A stretch of 54,988 bases of DNA. It comes from Bacteroidales bacterium (GTDB lineage Bacteria; Bacteroidota; Bacteroidia; Bacteroidales; UBA932). Each line of letters begins with the position of its first letter. Position 1 is the first letter of the stretch. The position numbers were made by a program, and so were the translations under genes. This document shows, one piece after another, positions 31,202-39,453 of the stretch. The notes under the pieces are model-generated. The model saw only the letters and a program-made list of their open reading frames with translations, did not search any database and had not been told where the DNA came from. The stretch covers positions 1 to 54,988 of the forward strand of contig JAFZQO010000039.1 of assembly GCA_017620335.1 (NCBI GenBank). Direction: 5' to 3'.

Positions 31202-33622
31202 CTAGAAGTCGAATCCGAAACTCACGTACGCCCCGAAGGTCTTGGTGAGGTTGGAGTAATGGATATTGGCCTTGAGGGGCCCCATGATGGTATTGTACGC
31301 ATACTCGGCGCCGACGCCCAGGATGGTACCTCCGGTCCACAGCAGGTCGCTGTCGAAGGCGTCCGAATCCTTGATGGCCTCAGCCTTCAGGGAGACCCAG
31401 TTGTTGCTGGTCAGGTGCAGGCGGAAGTTGACCCCTGCCATCACCATCTTGTCACTGAGCGGGGTGGCGAAGTTGATGCCTATGAAAGGAACCTGCTGCT
31501 CCATGTACCTTCCGGCGAGCGAGCCGCCGGCCAGGTTCATGAAGGCCATGGGAAGCGATTCTCCGATGGCCAGGCGGGTGTAGACGGAAGGGATGAAGTC
31601 CAGCACCCTGCTGACGTGGAAGATCCTGGACGCGTCGAACTGGATGATGTGCACGGGGTCGATCTCGCTCATCAGGCCTCCGAGGACGTAGTTGTACGAG
31701 CCTCCCACAGTGTACCCCCGTGTCGGGAAATATCCGTTGTCGAAGGTGTCGGCCCGGCCTTCGGTGAAGAAGGTCACGAAATCGTTGCTGAGGGTCTTGC
31801 GGTCGTATTCTTCCGGGATGATGTTCGCCGCCAGCAGGGCCGTGACGTCGAAGAACTCGTTCTTGATGCCCAGCCGGACGTCGGCCTTTTTCCAGTTTAG
31901 GTCTGAAAAATAGAGTTTCTGGGAAAGCTTGCGGTACCTGAAGTTAATGCCGCCCGTTCCGGTCCCCCAGGATCCGGGGGGCATCATGGTGGCGTTGGAA
32001 AGACCCCCGTAGATGTCCGCGTTCATGGTAGGGAAGGAGGGGAAGCGCAGGGAATAGTGGGCGTCGAAGTAGGGGTTGGATGCCAGCTTGACGGTGAAAT
32101 CCCACGCCGAGCCCCTGATCCTATGGACGTTGAGTCCGAGGTTGAAGATGGCTCCCACGATAGTCTCGGTATCGAAGCGCATACCTATGCCCGCCTGGTG
32201 GACGGGGCCTTTCTGGCAGATTATGTTAAGGATGTAGTTCTCTCCGTCCTTGAGCAGTTCGTAGCGCACGAATTCGAACGATCCGGTGGCCAGGATCGTG
32301 GACACCGCCTCCTCCAGGTCTTTCTTATAAACCTTGTCCCATGCCTTCACGTTCAGCTTGTCCAGCAGGTATGCGGCCTCGTCGGCGGTGATGCCTTCAT
32401 AAGTCACGGCCGAAAGGACGATGGGGATCTCGCCGATGTCCACGGCGGGTGTGTTCTGGAACTCCGTCACGTCGGGTCCGAGCATCCGCTTGAGGGCCTT
32501 TATCTCCTCCTCCTTCTCCTTCGCGGCGGAATAGCCGCGGGAAATGATGGTTTTCACGCTCTCGTCGTCGAAGCTCATCAGGTTGAATTCGTGCAGGTCC
32601 GGCTTGACGGTGACGTCGGGGATGCCGACGTTCTTGTCAAAGGACTCCCTTCCGAGTATGTCGACGGTCTGCCAGATGAGGTCGGCCAGGTTGTTGATGT
32701 CCTCGTAAGTCATGTCCTTGTCGGAGAGCTCCACGCCTATCACTATGTCCGCTCCCATCTCCTTGGCGATGTCCGCGGGGAAGTTGTTGCGTATGCCTCC
32801 GTCGACCAGTATCATGCCGTCTGTGCGTATCGGGGCGAAGATGCCCGGGATGGACATGGTGGAACGCAGGGCGGTGTTGAGCTTGCCGTCGTGCCAGAGC
32901 AGCGCCTTGCCGGAGACCATCTCGGCGGCGATGCAGAAGAAGGGGATGGGCAGCGTGGTGAAATCGATGTCGTCCTGGTAGCCTACGGTGAGGCCGCTGA
33001 AGACATTGCTGACGTTATGCCCCTGGATGTAACCTGAGGGAAGGCTTCCGAAGAGATTGTCCCTCAGCGTCTTTTCGCCTGTTTCGTCGCCCGCTCCCAG
33101 GTGAAGGCCCTCGTTGCGCCGGCGCTCCCTCACCTCGGGAGAGCGGTTGAAGAGGTCGGTCATGGAATAGTAGAAGGGTACGGACGCGAAATATTTCTCC
33201 TTGTATTTCTTCTGCCTGTATGCGATGAGATCCTGGGGGACCTTGTCGCTGAGGATGAGGTTCCAGTCGACGGAGCGCAGCAGCGAGTCCAGGAAGTCCG
33301 GGCTGTATCCCACCGAGTACAGGCCGCCAATGAGGCCTCCCATGCTGGTGCCGAGGACCATGTCTACGGGGATGCCCTGCTCCTCGAGGTAGCGGAGGAC
33401 TCCGACGTGGGCCGCGCCCTTGGCGCCGCCGCCGCTGAGCACGACCGCCACGGTCGGGCGGCGGCGCCTGATGCGGTCCATCCTGGCCCGCATCCTCGCC
33501 ACCACCACCGAGTCCCCGGCGGGGTCGCAGCTCTGGAACCTGACCTGTGCATAGCCCGGCAGCGTGCAGGCAAGCCACAGGAAAAGGAACAATATTTTGG
33601 AAGGCAGTTTCATGTCGGTCAT
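31202..33622 (-). CDS. Patatin-like phospholipase with POTRA and outer-membrane barrel (PlpD-type)
   Basis: This exported 806-residue protein has a signal sequence (about 4-25), then a patatin lipase domain with the oxyanion GGGAKGAAHVG, Ser93 in GTSMGG and Asp274 in VDGGIRNNFP. A POTRA-like segment follows (about 400-480, IPIVLSAVTYEGITADEAAYLLDKLNVKAWDKVY). The C-terminal half is a BamA-like beta-barrel that ends in Phe. This matches type Vd self-secreting lipases. The start codon overlaps the rlmN stop (ATGA), which supports 33622; the ATG at 33613 is an alternative. Confidence 0.88.
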   Translation of the reverse strand: MTDMKLPSKILFLFLWLACTLPGYAQVRFQSCDPAGDSVVVARMRARMDRIRRRRPTVAVVLSGGGAKGAAHVGVLRYLEEQGIPVDMVLGTSMGGLIGGLYSVGYSPDFLDSLLRSVDWNLILSDKVPQDLIAYRQKKYKEKYFASVPFYYSMTDLFNRSPEVRERRRNEGLHLGAGDETGEKTLRDNLFGSLPSGYIQGHNVSNVFSGLTVGYQDDIDFTTLPIPFFCIAAEMVSGKALLWHDGKLNTALRSTMSIPGIFAPIRTDGMILVDGGIRNNFPADIAKEMGADIVIGVELSDKDMTYEDINNLADLIWQTVDILGRESFDKNVGIPDVTVKPDLHEFNLMSFDDESVKTIISRGYSAAKEKEEEIKALKRMLGPDVTEFQNTPAVDIGEIPIVLSAVTYEGITADEAAYLLDKLNVKAWDKVYKKDLEEAVSTILATGSFEFVRYELLKDGENYILNIICQKGPVHQAGIGMRFDTETIVGAIFNLGLNVHRIRGSAWDFTVKLASNPYFDAHYSLRFPSFPTMNADIYGGLSNATMMPPGSWGTGTGGINFRYRKLSQKLYFSDLNWKKADVRLGIKNEFFDVTALLAANIIPEEYDRKTLSNDFVTFFTEGRADTFDNGYFPTRGYTVGGSYNYVLGGLMSEIDPVHIIQFDASRIFHVSRVLDFIPSVYTRLAIGESLPMAFMNLAGGSLAGRYMEQQVPFIGINFATPLSDKMVMAGVNFRLHLTSNNWVSLKAEAIKDSDAFDSDLLWTGGTILGVGAEYAYNTIMGPLKANIHYSNLTKTFGAYVSFGFDF

Positions 33623-34692
33623 TTTTTAGCGTGTTGTCCCGCGAGCATGCCGCAAGCGGCGAGAATGTCCTCGCCACGGGAGGCGCGGATGGTACAGGTG
33701 ATGCCGTGGGCGTTCAGGCGGTCCCGGAATGCCTCCATGACGGGGGCCGCGCTGGACTCGTAGGGGAAGTCCGGTATCTTGTGGAAACGTATGAGGTTCA
33801 CGCGGCATTCCAGGCCGCGGAGCATCCTTATCAGGGCGTCCTCGTGGCGCTTGGAGTCGTTCAGCCCCGCGAACATGATGTATTCGAAGCTGACCCTCCT
33901 CTGCCCGGAGAAATCGTACTGCCTGATGAGGCGTACGACGTCCGCGACGGGCCAGGCCTTCTCCACGGGCATGAGGGAACCCCTCTCGTCCGCGAAGGGG
34001 TCGTGGAGGCTGATGGCGAGGTGGCAGCGGGATTCGTCGAGGTAGCGCCTGAGGTTGGGCATCACTCCCACCGACGAAAGGGTTATGCGCTTGGGACTCC
34101 AGCCGAAACCCCAGTCAGCCGTCAGCACCTCGATGGCGCGCATGACGCTGTCGTAGTTGTCCAGGGGTTCGCCCATGCCCATGAAGACGGCGTTGGTGAG
34201 TTCCGGGCCTTCGTCCACGGCGATGAATTGGGAGAGGATGTCGGCGGCGGAAAGGTGTCCGTGGAATCCCTGCCGGCCTGTCATGCAGAACCTGCAGCCC
34301 ATGCGGCAGCCGGACTGGGACGAAACGCATAGCGTGCGCCTGTCCTCGTCAGGGATCATCACGGCCTCCACGGCGGCAGTCTCAAGCTCTTCGGGCCTGG
34401 CCTCCTCGTAGGCGTCGAGGCCAGCGGCCCTGGGACAACTGACCGGGAAGAGGTACTTCTTGGTGCCGTCGGAGGAGATGGCCACGCCTGCGGGGGCGCT
34501 GACGCCGACCTCGTACAGGCCGGAGAGCGTCGCCCGCCCTGCCTTGGAGATGTCGGTCATTTCGTCGAAACTGCGTACCCTCTTGACGTACAGCCACTTG
34601 GCCAGCTGCTTGCCGGTATAGGGGGGAAGGCCCGCCGCCACGGCGAGGGCCTTCAGCTCATCCGGAGTCTTTCCAAGCAGCTTCTTCTTCAT
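33619..34692 (-). CDS. rlmN: 23S rRNA/tRNA adenine-C2 methyltransferase RlmN
   Basis: This radical SAM enzyme methylates A2503 of 23S rRNA and A37 of some tRNAs. The 357-residue protein starts at ATG 34692 (MKKKLLGKTPDELKALAV); the frame is open far upstream, but that part is a shadow of rfbD. The iron-sulfur motif is CRMGCRFCMTG. The second methyl-carrying cysteine is in LAACGMLAGQ near the C-terminus. Its start overlaps the rfbD stop and its stop overlaps the patatin gene start, so it is tightly packed in the operon. Confidence 0.95.
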   Translation of the reverse strand: MKKKLLGKTPDELKALAVAAGLPPYTGKQLAKWLYVKRVRSFDEMTDISKAGRATLSGLYEVGVSAPAGVAISSDGTKKYLFPVSCPRAAGLDAYEEARPEELETAAVEAVMIPDEDRRTLCVSSQSGCRMGCRFCMTGRQGFHGHLSAADILSQFIAVDEGPELTNAVFMGMGEPLDNYDSVMRAIEVLTADWGFGWSPKRITLSSVGVMPNLRRYLDESRCHLAISLHDPFADERGSLMPVEKAWPVADVVRLIRQYDFSGQRRVSFEYIMFAGLNDSKRHEDALIRMLRGLECRVNLIRFHKIPDFPYESSAAPVMEAFRDRLNAHGITCTIRASRGEDILAACGMLAGQHAKK

Positions 34693-35576
34693 CGCCCCTC
34701 CTTCTCCATGCGGCCGATGCATTCGGCCAGCGAGTCGAACCAGTATGGCACGGTGATGCCGAAGGTGTCCTTTACCAGCGTCTTGTCCAGTACGGAATAC
34801 TTGGGCCTGCGTGCCTTGGAGGGGTATTCCCCGGTGTGGCAGGGCAGGACGCGGCACGAGTGGCCGCAGAGCCTGTTCACGGCCACAGCGAGGTCGTACC
34901 ATGAGATCACGCCTTCGTCGGTATAGTGGTAAATGCCCGTGCGGTCCAGCATTCCGTCTGAGATGATCTTGACGATCAGGCGTGCGAGGCCGGCGGCATA
35001 GGTAGGGCTGCCGGCTTGGTCGAACACCACCCTGACGGTCTCGTTGGTGGCGGTAAGCCGCGCCATGGTCCTGACGAAATTCTTCCCGTAAGGGGAGTAG
35101 AGCCATGCGGTCCTGAAAATCAGGTACCTGCATCCGGAGTTCATGACGGAGCGCTCCCCGGCGAACTTGGTGATGCCGTAGGCGCCCAGAGGACTGGGGG
35201 AGTCGCTCTCCCGGTAGGGAGTGTTGCCCTCCCCGTCGAAGACGTAGTCCGTCGATACATGGATCAGCGTGGCGTCCCTTTCGCAGGCCACCGCTGCGAG
35301 GTTGGCCGCGGCCGTATGGTTGAGGAGGTCGGCGAAGGAGATGTCGCTCTCCGCCTTCTCAACGTCGGTGTAAGCGGCGCAGTTGACAATGACGTCAATG
35401 TCTTCCGAAGCGCAGATGATGCGGACGGCGTCTATGTTCGTAATGTCCAGGTAAACCGTCTCCAGCTCCGGCATCTGGGAGATGTCGGTGAAGATGAAAC
35501 GGTGCGCGCTTCCGGCGGAAGCGTTCCTGATCTCCCTGCCGAGCTGGCCGTTCGCCCCTGTGACTAAGATATTCAT
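34689..35576 (-). CDS. rfbD: dTDP-4-dehydrorhamnose reductase
   Basis: This is the last enzyme of dTDP-L-rhamnose synthesis, with NADPH bound by TGANGQLG (about 6-13). The 295-residue SDR has NCAAYTDVEKAE, the family signature, and the catalytic pair in YGITKFAGE. The start is ATG 35576 (MNILVTGANGQ); the frame upstream contains only a TTG and overlaps the phosphatase gene's stop. It lies on the minus strand, whereas rfbC at 37999 is on the plus strand; rfbA and rfbB are not in the window. Confidence 0.92.
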   Translation of the reverse strand: MNILVTGANGQLGREIRNASAGSAHRFIFTDISQMPELETVYLDITNIDAVRIICASEDIDVIVNCAAYTDVEKAESDISFADLLNHTAAANLAAVACERDATLIHVSTDYVFDGEGNTPYRESDSPSPLGAYGITKFAGERSVMNSGCRYLIFRTAWLYSPYGKNFVRTMARLTATNETVRVVFDQAGSPTYAAGLARLIVKIISDGMLDRTGIYHYTDEGVISWYDLAVAVNRLCGHSCRVLPCHTGEYPSKARRPKYSVLDKTLVKDTFGITVPYWFDSLAECIGRMEKEGR

Positions 35577-35578
35577 GT

Positions 35579-36289
35579 TCAAACGGTTAAAATATTCCTT
35601 AAAGATTCGATGCCATCCTTCTTGAGGGACTTGTCAGCCAGCAGTCGGATGACGGACCTGTGCTTGTGGAAGTCCGACCCGGCAAGGTCGTACCAGCCGT
35701 TCTTGAGCAGCTTTGCGGCCTTTTCCTTGACGTGGTCTCCATAATAGCCGAGCAGGGAGGGATAATTGAGCTGCAGGCGGACGCCCATGTTGTGGAGGCG
35801 GGCGTAATCCTTGTCGCCCATATACTCATAACGTTCGGGATGGGCCAGGACGGGCCTGTATCCGGAGCGCATGGTCCGGTCGATCATGTCCCAGAAGTTG
35901 TAGGGTCCCGACCATGTCGAAGTCTCCATCAGCACCGAGCCCTCCTCTCGGTGGAAGAGGAAATCGTTCTCCGACAGATGCTTTTCGAAAAGCTCGTCCA
36001 TCATGTATTCCGAGGCCAAGTGGAGATCGATGGGACCATTGTACAGGGCCTGGAGCTCCGCGAACCGCCGCTTAAGTCCCTCGGTGGTGTTCGGGACGTC
36101 CTCCATGGTGTGGGGCGTGAGCCACAGTGATTTCAGCCCCTCCTCCTCAAGGACGGAAAGGATGGCGAGCGACTCCTCCGGGGTCTTCACCCCGTCGTCC
36201 ACTCCGTAAAGTATATGCGAATGATGGTCCGTAGCCCCTTCCAGGAGGCGTTTTTCCGAGATTGAATATTTCTGGCCGAACAGTCCCAT
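35579..36289 (-). CDS. CpsB/CapC-type tyrosine-protein phosphatase (PHP domain)
   Basis: This 236-residue manganese-dependent phosphatase of the PHP fold has metal ligands in DHHSHILYGVDDGVK (about 21-35), LTPHTMEDVPN, AHPERYEYMG and GSDFHKHRSVI. Such enzymes dephosphorylate tyrosine kinases that control capsule or exopolysaccharide export. Its partner kinase is not in the window. rfbD follows after two bases, consistent with a surface-polysaccharide role. The gene is divergent from rnhA, with 85 bases between. Confidence 0.88.
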   Translation of the reverse strand: MGLFGQKYSISEKRLLEGATDHHSHILYGVDDGVKTPEESLAILSVLEEEGLKSLWLTPHTMEDVPNTTEGLKRRFAELQALYNGPIDLHLASEYMMDELFEKHLSENDFLFHREEGSVLMETSTWSGPYNFWDMIDRTMRSGYRPVLAHPERYEYMGDKDYARLHNMGVRLQLNYPSLLGYYGDHVKEKAAKLLKNGWYDLAGSDFHKHRSVIRLLADKSLKKDGIESLRNILTV

Positions 36290-36337
36290 GCCAATAAAGG
36301 ATAAAAAAGCTTATATCATGCAAATTTACGCAAAAGA

Positions 36338-36370
36338 TTTGAAGACTATGGGATAAAATGCCTATTTTTG
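36338..36370 (+). promoter_or_regulatory. Promoter of rnhA
   Basis: TTTG (36338-36341), 21 bases, TATTTTTG (36363-36370). Only four bases separate the -7 element from the ATG at 36375, so the transcript would be almost leaderless if this is the true promoter. Confidence 0.6.
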
Positions 36371-36374
36371 TGTA

Positions 36375-36887
36375 ATGAACCCGGATGCGCAGCATACTTC
36401 CCGTCCTCCCATCTATCTCTATACGGACGGCGCCTCGAGCGGCAATCCCGGACCCGGAGGGTACGGGGTCGTCCTCAAGTGCGGCGGCCTGAGGAAGGAG
36501 ATGTCCGGAGGCTTCGCCCGTACGACCAACAACCGCATGGAGCTCCTGGCGGTCATCACCGGCCTGGAGGCGATCAAGTGGGACGACGCCGTCGTGGAGG
36601 TTTACAGCGACTCCACCTACGTCGTCAAGGCAGTAACGGAGAACTGGCTGCAGAACTGGAAGCAGAGGGGCTGGAAGAAGGTCAGGAACGTGGACCTCTG
36701 GATGCGCTTCCTGGAGGTTTATGGCCGTCACAGGGTGACCTTCCATTGGCTGAAAGGCCATGCGGGGCATCCCGAGAACGAACGCTGCGACGCCCTGGCG
36801 GTCGCGGCCGGCGCCGGCGCCGCCGCACGCGGCGTGGTACTCCCGGAGGACACCGGCTTCATGGACGAGAATTTGTTGGATTTATAA
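36375..36887 (+). CDS. rnhA: Ribonuclease HI
   Basis: This metal-dependent nuclease cuts RNA in RNA-DNA hybrids. The 170-residue protein has the catalytic acids Asp18 (YTDGASSGNPGPGGYG), Glu56 (NNRMELL), Asp79 (VYSDSTYVV) and a late Asp in HPENERCDALA, with the WLKGHAGH handle. The C-terminal tail is 20-25 residues longer than Escherichia coli RNase HI, rich in Ala and Gly. pdxA follows after 14 bases. Confidence 0.95.
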   Translation: MNPDAQHTSRPPIYLYTDGASSGNPGPGGYGVVLKCGGLRKEMSGGFARTTNNRMELLAVITGLEAIKWDDAVVEVYSDSTYVVKAVTENWLQNWKQRGWKKVRNVDLWMRFLEVYGRHRVTFHWLKGHAGHPENERCDALAVAAGAGAAARGVVLPEDTGFMDENLLDL

Positions 36888-36901
36888 ATACCGGACACAA
36901 T

Positions 36902-37996
36902 ATGCAGAACAACAGGAAACTTGTAGTGGGCATCACCCAGGGCGACGGCAACGGCATCGGTTACGAGGTCATCATCAAGGCCCTCGCCGACTCCCGCATA
37001 CTCGAGTCCTTCACGCCCGTCATCTACGGGTCTTCAAAGGTCTTCGGTTTCTATCGCAAGACCATCCATAATCTCGAGCAGCAGATCGACACCAATGTCG
37101 TATCCTCCGCGGCGGACGCCCACCAGAAGCGCGTAAACATAGTCAATTGCCTTCCGGACAACGTGTTCGTCGAGCCGGGACAGCCCAATCCCGAGGCCGC
37201 AAAGGCGGCCATCACCTGTCTTGAGCGTGCGGTAGAGGACCTCAGGAAGGGCGATATCGACGTCCTCGTGACCGCCCCTTTCAACAAGAAGGTCATCTCC
37301 TCGCAGAACTTCGGATACACCGGCCACACCGAGTACCTCCAGAACGCCTTCGGCGTCAGCGACGTGACCATGTTCATGGTGAGCGAACGCCTCAAGATAG
37401 GCGTCGTCACCGGCCACATCCCCCTCAGGGAGGTCCCGGACAGCATCACCGAGGAGAAGATCCTCAGCAAGCTCCGCCTGATGAACGCCTCGCTGATGAG
37501 GGATTTCGGCGTGGATTCGCCCAAGATCGGCGTGCTCAGCCTCAACCCCCACAGCGGCGACGGCGGCCTTCTCGGCGACGAGGAGGAGCGCATCATCGCC
37601 CCTGCCGTGAGGAAGGCGGTGGAGGAGGGCATTGACGCTTTCGGCCCCTACTCGCCCGACGGATATTTCGGAGCGGGCCTTTACAACCGCTTCGACGCCA
37701 CCCTGGCCATGTATCACGACCAGGGCCTGGAACCTTTCAAGGCCCTTGCCTTCGAGGACGGTGTCAACTTCACCGCCGGCCTGCCCATCGTCCGCACCTC
37801 GCCCGACCACGGCACGGCCTACGAGATGGCCGGGCGTGACGATGCCGACCCGCGTTCGATGATGTCCGCCATCTTCGCCGCCATCGACATCTACCGCCAC
37901 CGGGAGGCCTACGACGCCCTCCAGGCCGGAAAGATGAAGGAACGCTCACTGGACGACTCCAGGGCTTCGCGCCCCGGCCGCCCGCAAATCGCATAG
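36902..37996 (+). CDS. pdxA: 4-hydroxythreonine-4-phosphate dehydrogenase
   Basis: This NAD-dependent metalloenzyme belongs to pyridoxal phosphate synthesis (DXP-dependent route). The 364-residue protein has VVGITQGDGNGIGYEV at the start, metal and substrate ligands in GHTEYLQ, the MYHDQGLEPFK block, and SPDHGTAYEMAG. The ATG at 36902 was selected because upstream codons in this frame belong to an alternate reading of rnhA. rfbC begins two bases after its stop, so co-transcription is expected even though the functions differ. Confidence 0.96.
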   Translation: MQNNRKLVVGITQGDGNGIGYEVIIKALADSRILESFTPVIYGSSKVFGFYRKTIHNLEQQIDTNVVSSAADAHQKRVNIVNCLPDNVFVEPGQPNPEAAKAAITCLERAVEDLRKGDIDVLVTAPFNKKVISSQNFGYTGHTEYLQNAFGVSDVTMFMVSERLKIGVVTGHIPLREVPDSITEEKILSKLRLMNASLMRDFGVDSPKIGVLSLNPHSGDGGLLGDEEERIIAPAVRKAVEEGIDAFGPYSPDGYFGAGLYNRFDATLAMYHDQGLEPFKALAFEDGVNFTAGLPIVRTSPDHGTAYEMAGRDDADPRSMMSAIFAAIDIYRHREAYDALQAGKMKERSLDDSRASRPGRPQIA

Positions 37997-37998
37997 GG

Positions 37999-38577
37999 AT
38001 GGAGGTCATAGGTACAGACATCCCCGGCGTGTTCATCATAGAGCCCCGTGTATTCAAGGATTCCCGGGGGTATTTCTTCGAGTCGTGGTCGCAGCGGGAA
38101 TTCGACGCCATGGTACGTCCCGTCCGCTTCGTGCAGGACAACGAAAGCTGCTCCTCTTACGGGGTGGTGCGCGGGCTGCATTTCCAGAAGGGGGCATTCA
38201 GCCAGAGCAAGCTCGTCCGCGTCGTAGAGGGTACCGTGCTGGACATAGCCGTCGATATCCGTCGGGGGAGCCCGACCTTCGGCCGCCATGTCGCCGTGGA
38301 ACTGACGGGGGAGGATCATCGCCAGCTCTTCATCCCCAGGGGATTCGCCCACGGTTTCAGCGTGCTCTCCGAAAGGGCTGTCTTCCAGTATAAATGTGAC
38401 AATTATTACGCTCCGCAGGCCGAGTCCGCCATAGCCTGGGACGACCCCGTCCTCGGCATAGACTGGAAGCTCGACCCCGGGGACATCATCCTTTCCGACA
38501 AGGACAGGAAACATCCTCCCCTGTCCGGATGTCCGGACCTCTTCGACTACCGGGACGACCTGTATACCGACGTCTGA
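37999..38577 (+). CDS. rfbC: dTDP-4-dehydrorhamnose 3,5-epimerase
   Basis: This cupin-fold epimerase precedes RfbD in dTDP-L-rhamnose synthesis. The 192-residue protein has the catalytic His61 in VVRGLHFQ, Tyr131 in VFQYKCDNYY, and the family blocks KLVRVVEGTVLDIAVDIRRG and FIPRGFAHGF. The length is normal. It follows pdxA by two bases. The partner rfbD lies 2.4 kb away on the opposite strand. Confidence 0.95.
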   Translation: MEVIGTDIPGVFIIEPRVFKDSRGYFFESWSQREFDAMVRPVRFVQDNESCSSYGVVRGLHFQKGAFSQSKLVRVVEGTVLDIAVDIRRGSPTFGRHVAVELTGEDHRQLFIPRGFAHGFSVLSERAVFQYKCDNYYAPQAESAIAWDDPVLGIDWKLDPGDIILSDKDRKHPPLSGCPDLFDYRDDLYTDV

Positions 38578-38681
38578 CAGGCATCCTGATGCGTCCTAAA
38601 TGGTTTTTTATGCGGAAAAACTTGTTTATAAATTTTTTTATTATTAAAATTGTAAAAGTAGTGTAAAGAACCGTTGTTGGT

Positions 38682-39437
38682 ATGAAGATAGCTCTCATTG
38701 GATATGGCCGCATGGGCCACATGATAGAGGAGATAGCCGTCTCCCGCGGGCACGAGATCGTGTGCACCGTGGACGTTGACAATCCCGAAGCATTTGATTC
38801 CGAGGCCTTCCGCAGTGCGGACGTGGCCATAGAGTTCTCCATGCCCTCCTCCGCTTACGCCAACGTCCTCAAGGCCTTCGGCGCCGGCCTCAAGGTAGTC
38901 AGCGGTACGACCGGCTGGTTCCAGGACCACAAGGCCGAGATGGAGGCCCTCTGCGCCGGCGGCAGGACCCTCTTCTGGAGCAGTAATTTCAGCATAGGTG
39001 TATATATATTCTCCGCGGTGAACCGTTACCTCGCCGGCATAATGGACAAGTTCGAGTCTTATGACGTGGCCATGGACGAGGTCCATCACTGCCACAAGCT
39101 CGATTCGCCCAGCGGTACGGCTGTCACCCTTGCCGAAGGCCTGCTCTCGAAACTCTCCAGGAAGGATTCCTGGACGAACGAGCTCGCTCCCCTCGGGGAG
39201 GTGGAGAGCCTCAAGGCCCCCGTCCCCGGAAGGGCCCTGCAGATCTTCAGCTACCGCCATGACGAGGTCCCGGGTATCCATACCGTCCGGTATGAAAGCG
39301 ACGCCGACCGCATCGTCATCACGCACGAGGCCAAGTCCAGGCGCGGCTTCGCCCTCGGCGCGGTGATTGCCGCGGAATACACCACAGCCCATGAAGGCCT
39401 GCTGGGCATGGACGACCTGTTCAAGGAAATGATTTAA
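38682..39437 (+). CDS. dapB: 4-hydroxy-tetrahydrodipicolinate reductase
   Basis: This NAD(P)H reductase belongs to lysine/diaminopimelate synthesis. The 251-residue protein has an N-terminal nucleotide-binding motif IALIGYGRMGHMI (3-15), the SGTTGW turn, and the substrate-binding DEVHHCHKLDSPSGTA. It opens an operon dapB-lysC-dapA-asd with gaps of 1-16 bases, which supplies the whole upper branch from aspartate. The 104-base upstream gap is AT-rich, but no -7 element in it fits the consensus well. Confidence 0.94.
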   Translation: MKIALIGYGRMGHMIEEIAVSRGHEIVCTVDVDNPEAFDSEAFRSADVAIEFSMPSSAYANVLKAFGAGLKVVSGTTGWFQDHKAEMEALCAGGRTLFWSSNFSIGVYIFSAVNRYLAGIMDKFESYDVAMDEVHHCHKLDSPSGTAVTLAEGLLSKLSRKDSWTNELAPLGEVESLKAPVPGRALQIFSYRHDEVPGIHTVRYESDADRIVITHEAKSRRGFALGAVIAAEYTTAHEGLLGMDDLFKEMI

Positions 39438-39453
39438 TATTCCCCAAGATAAG

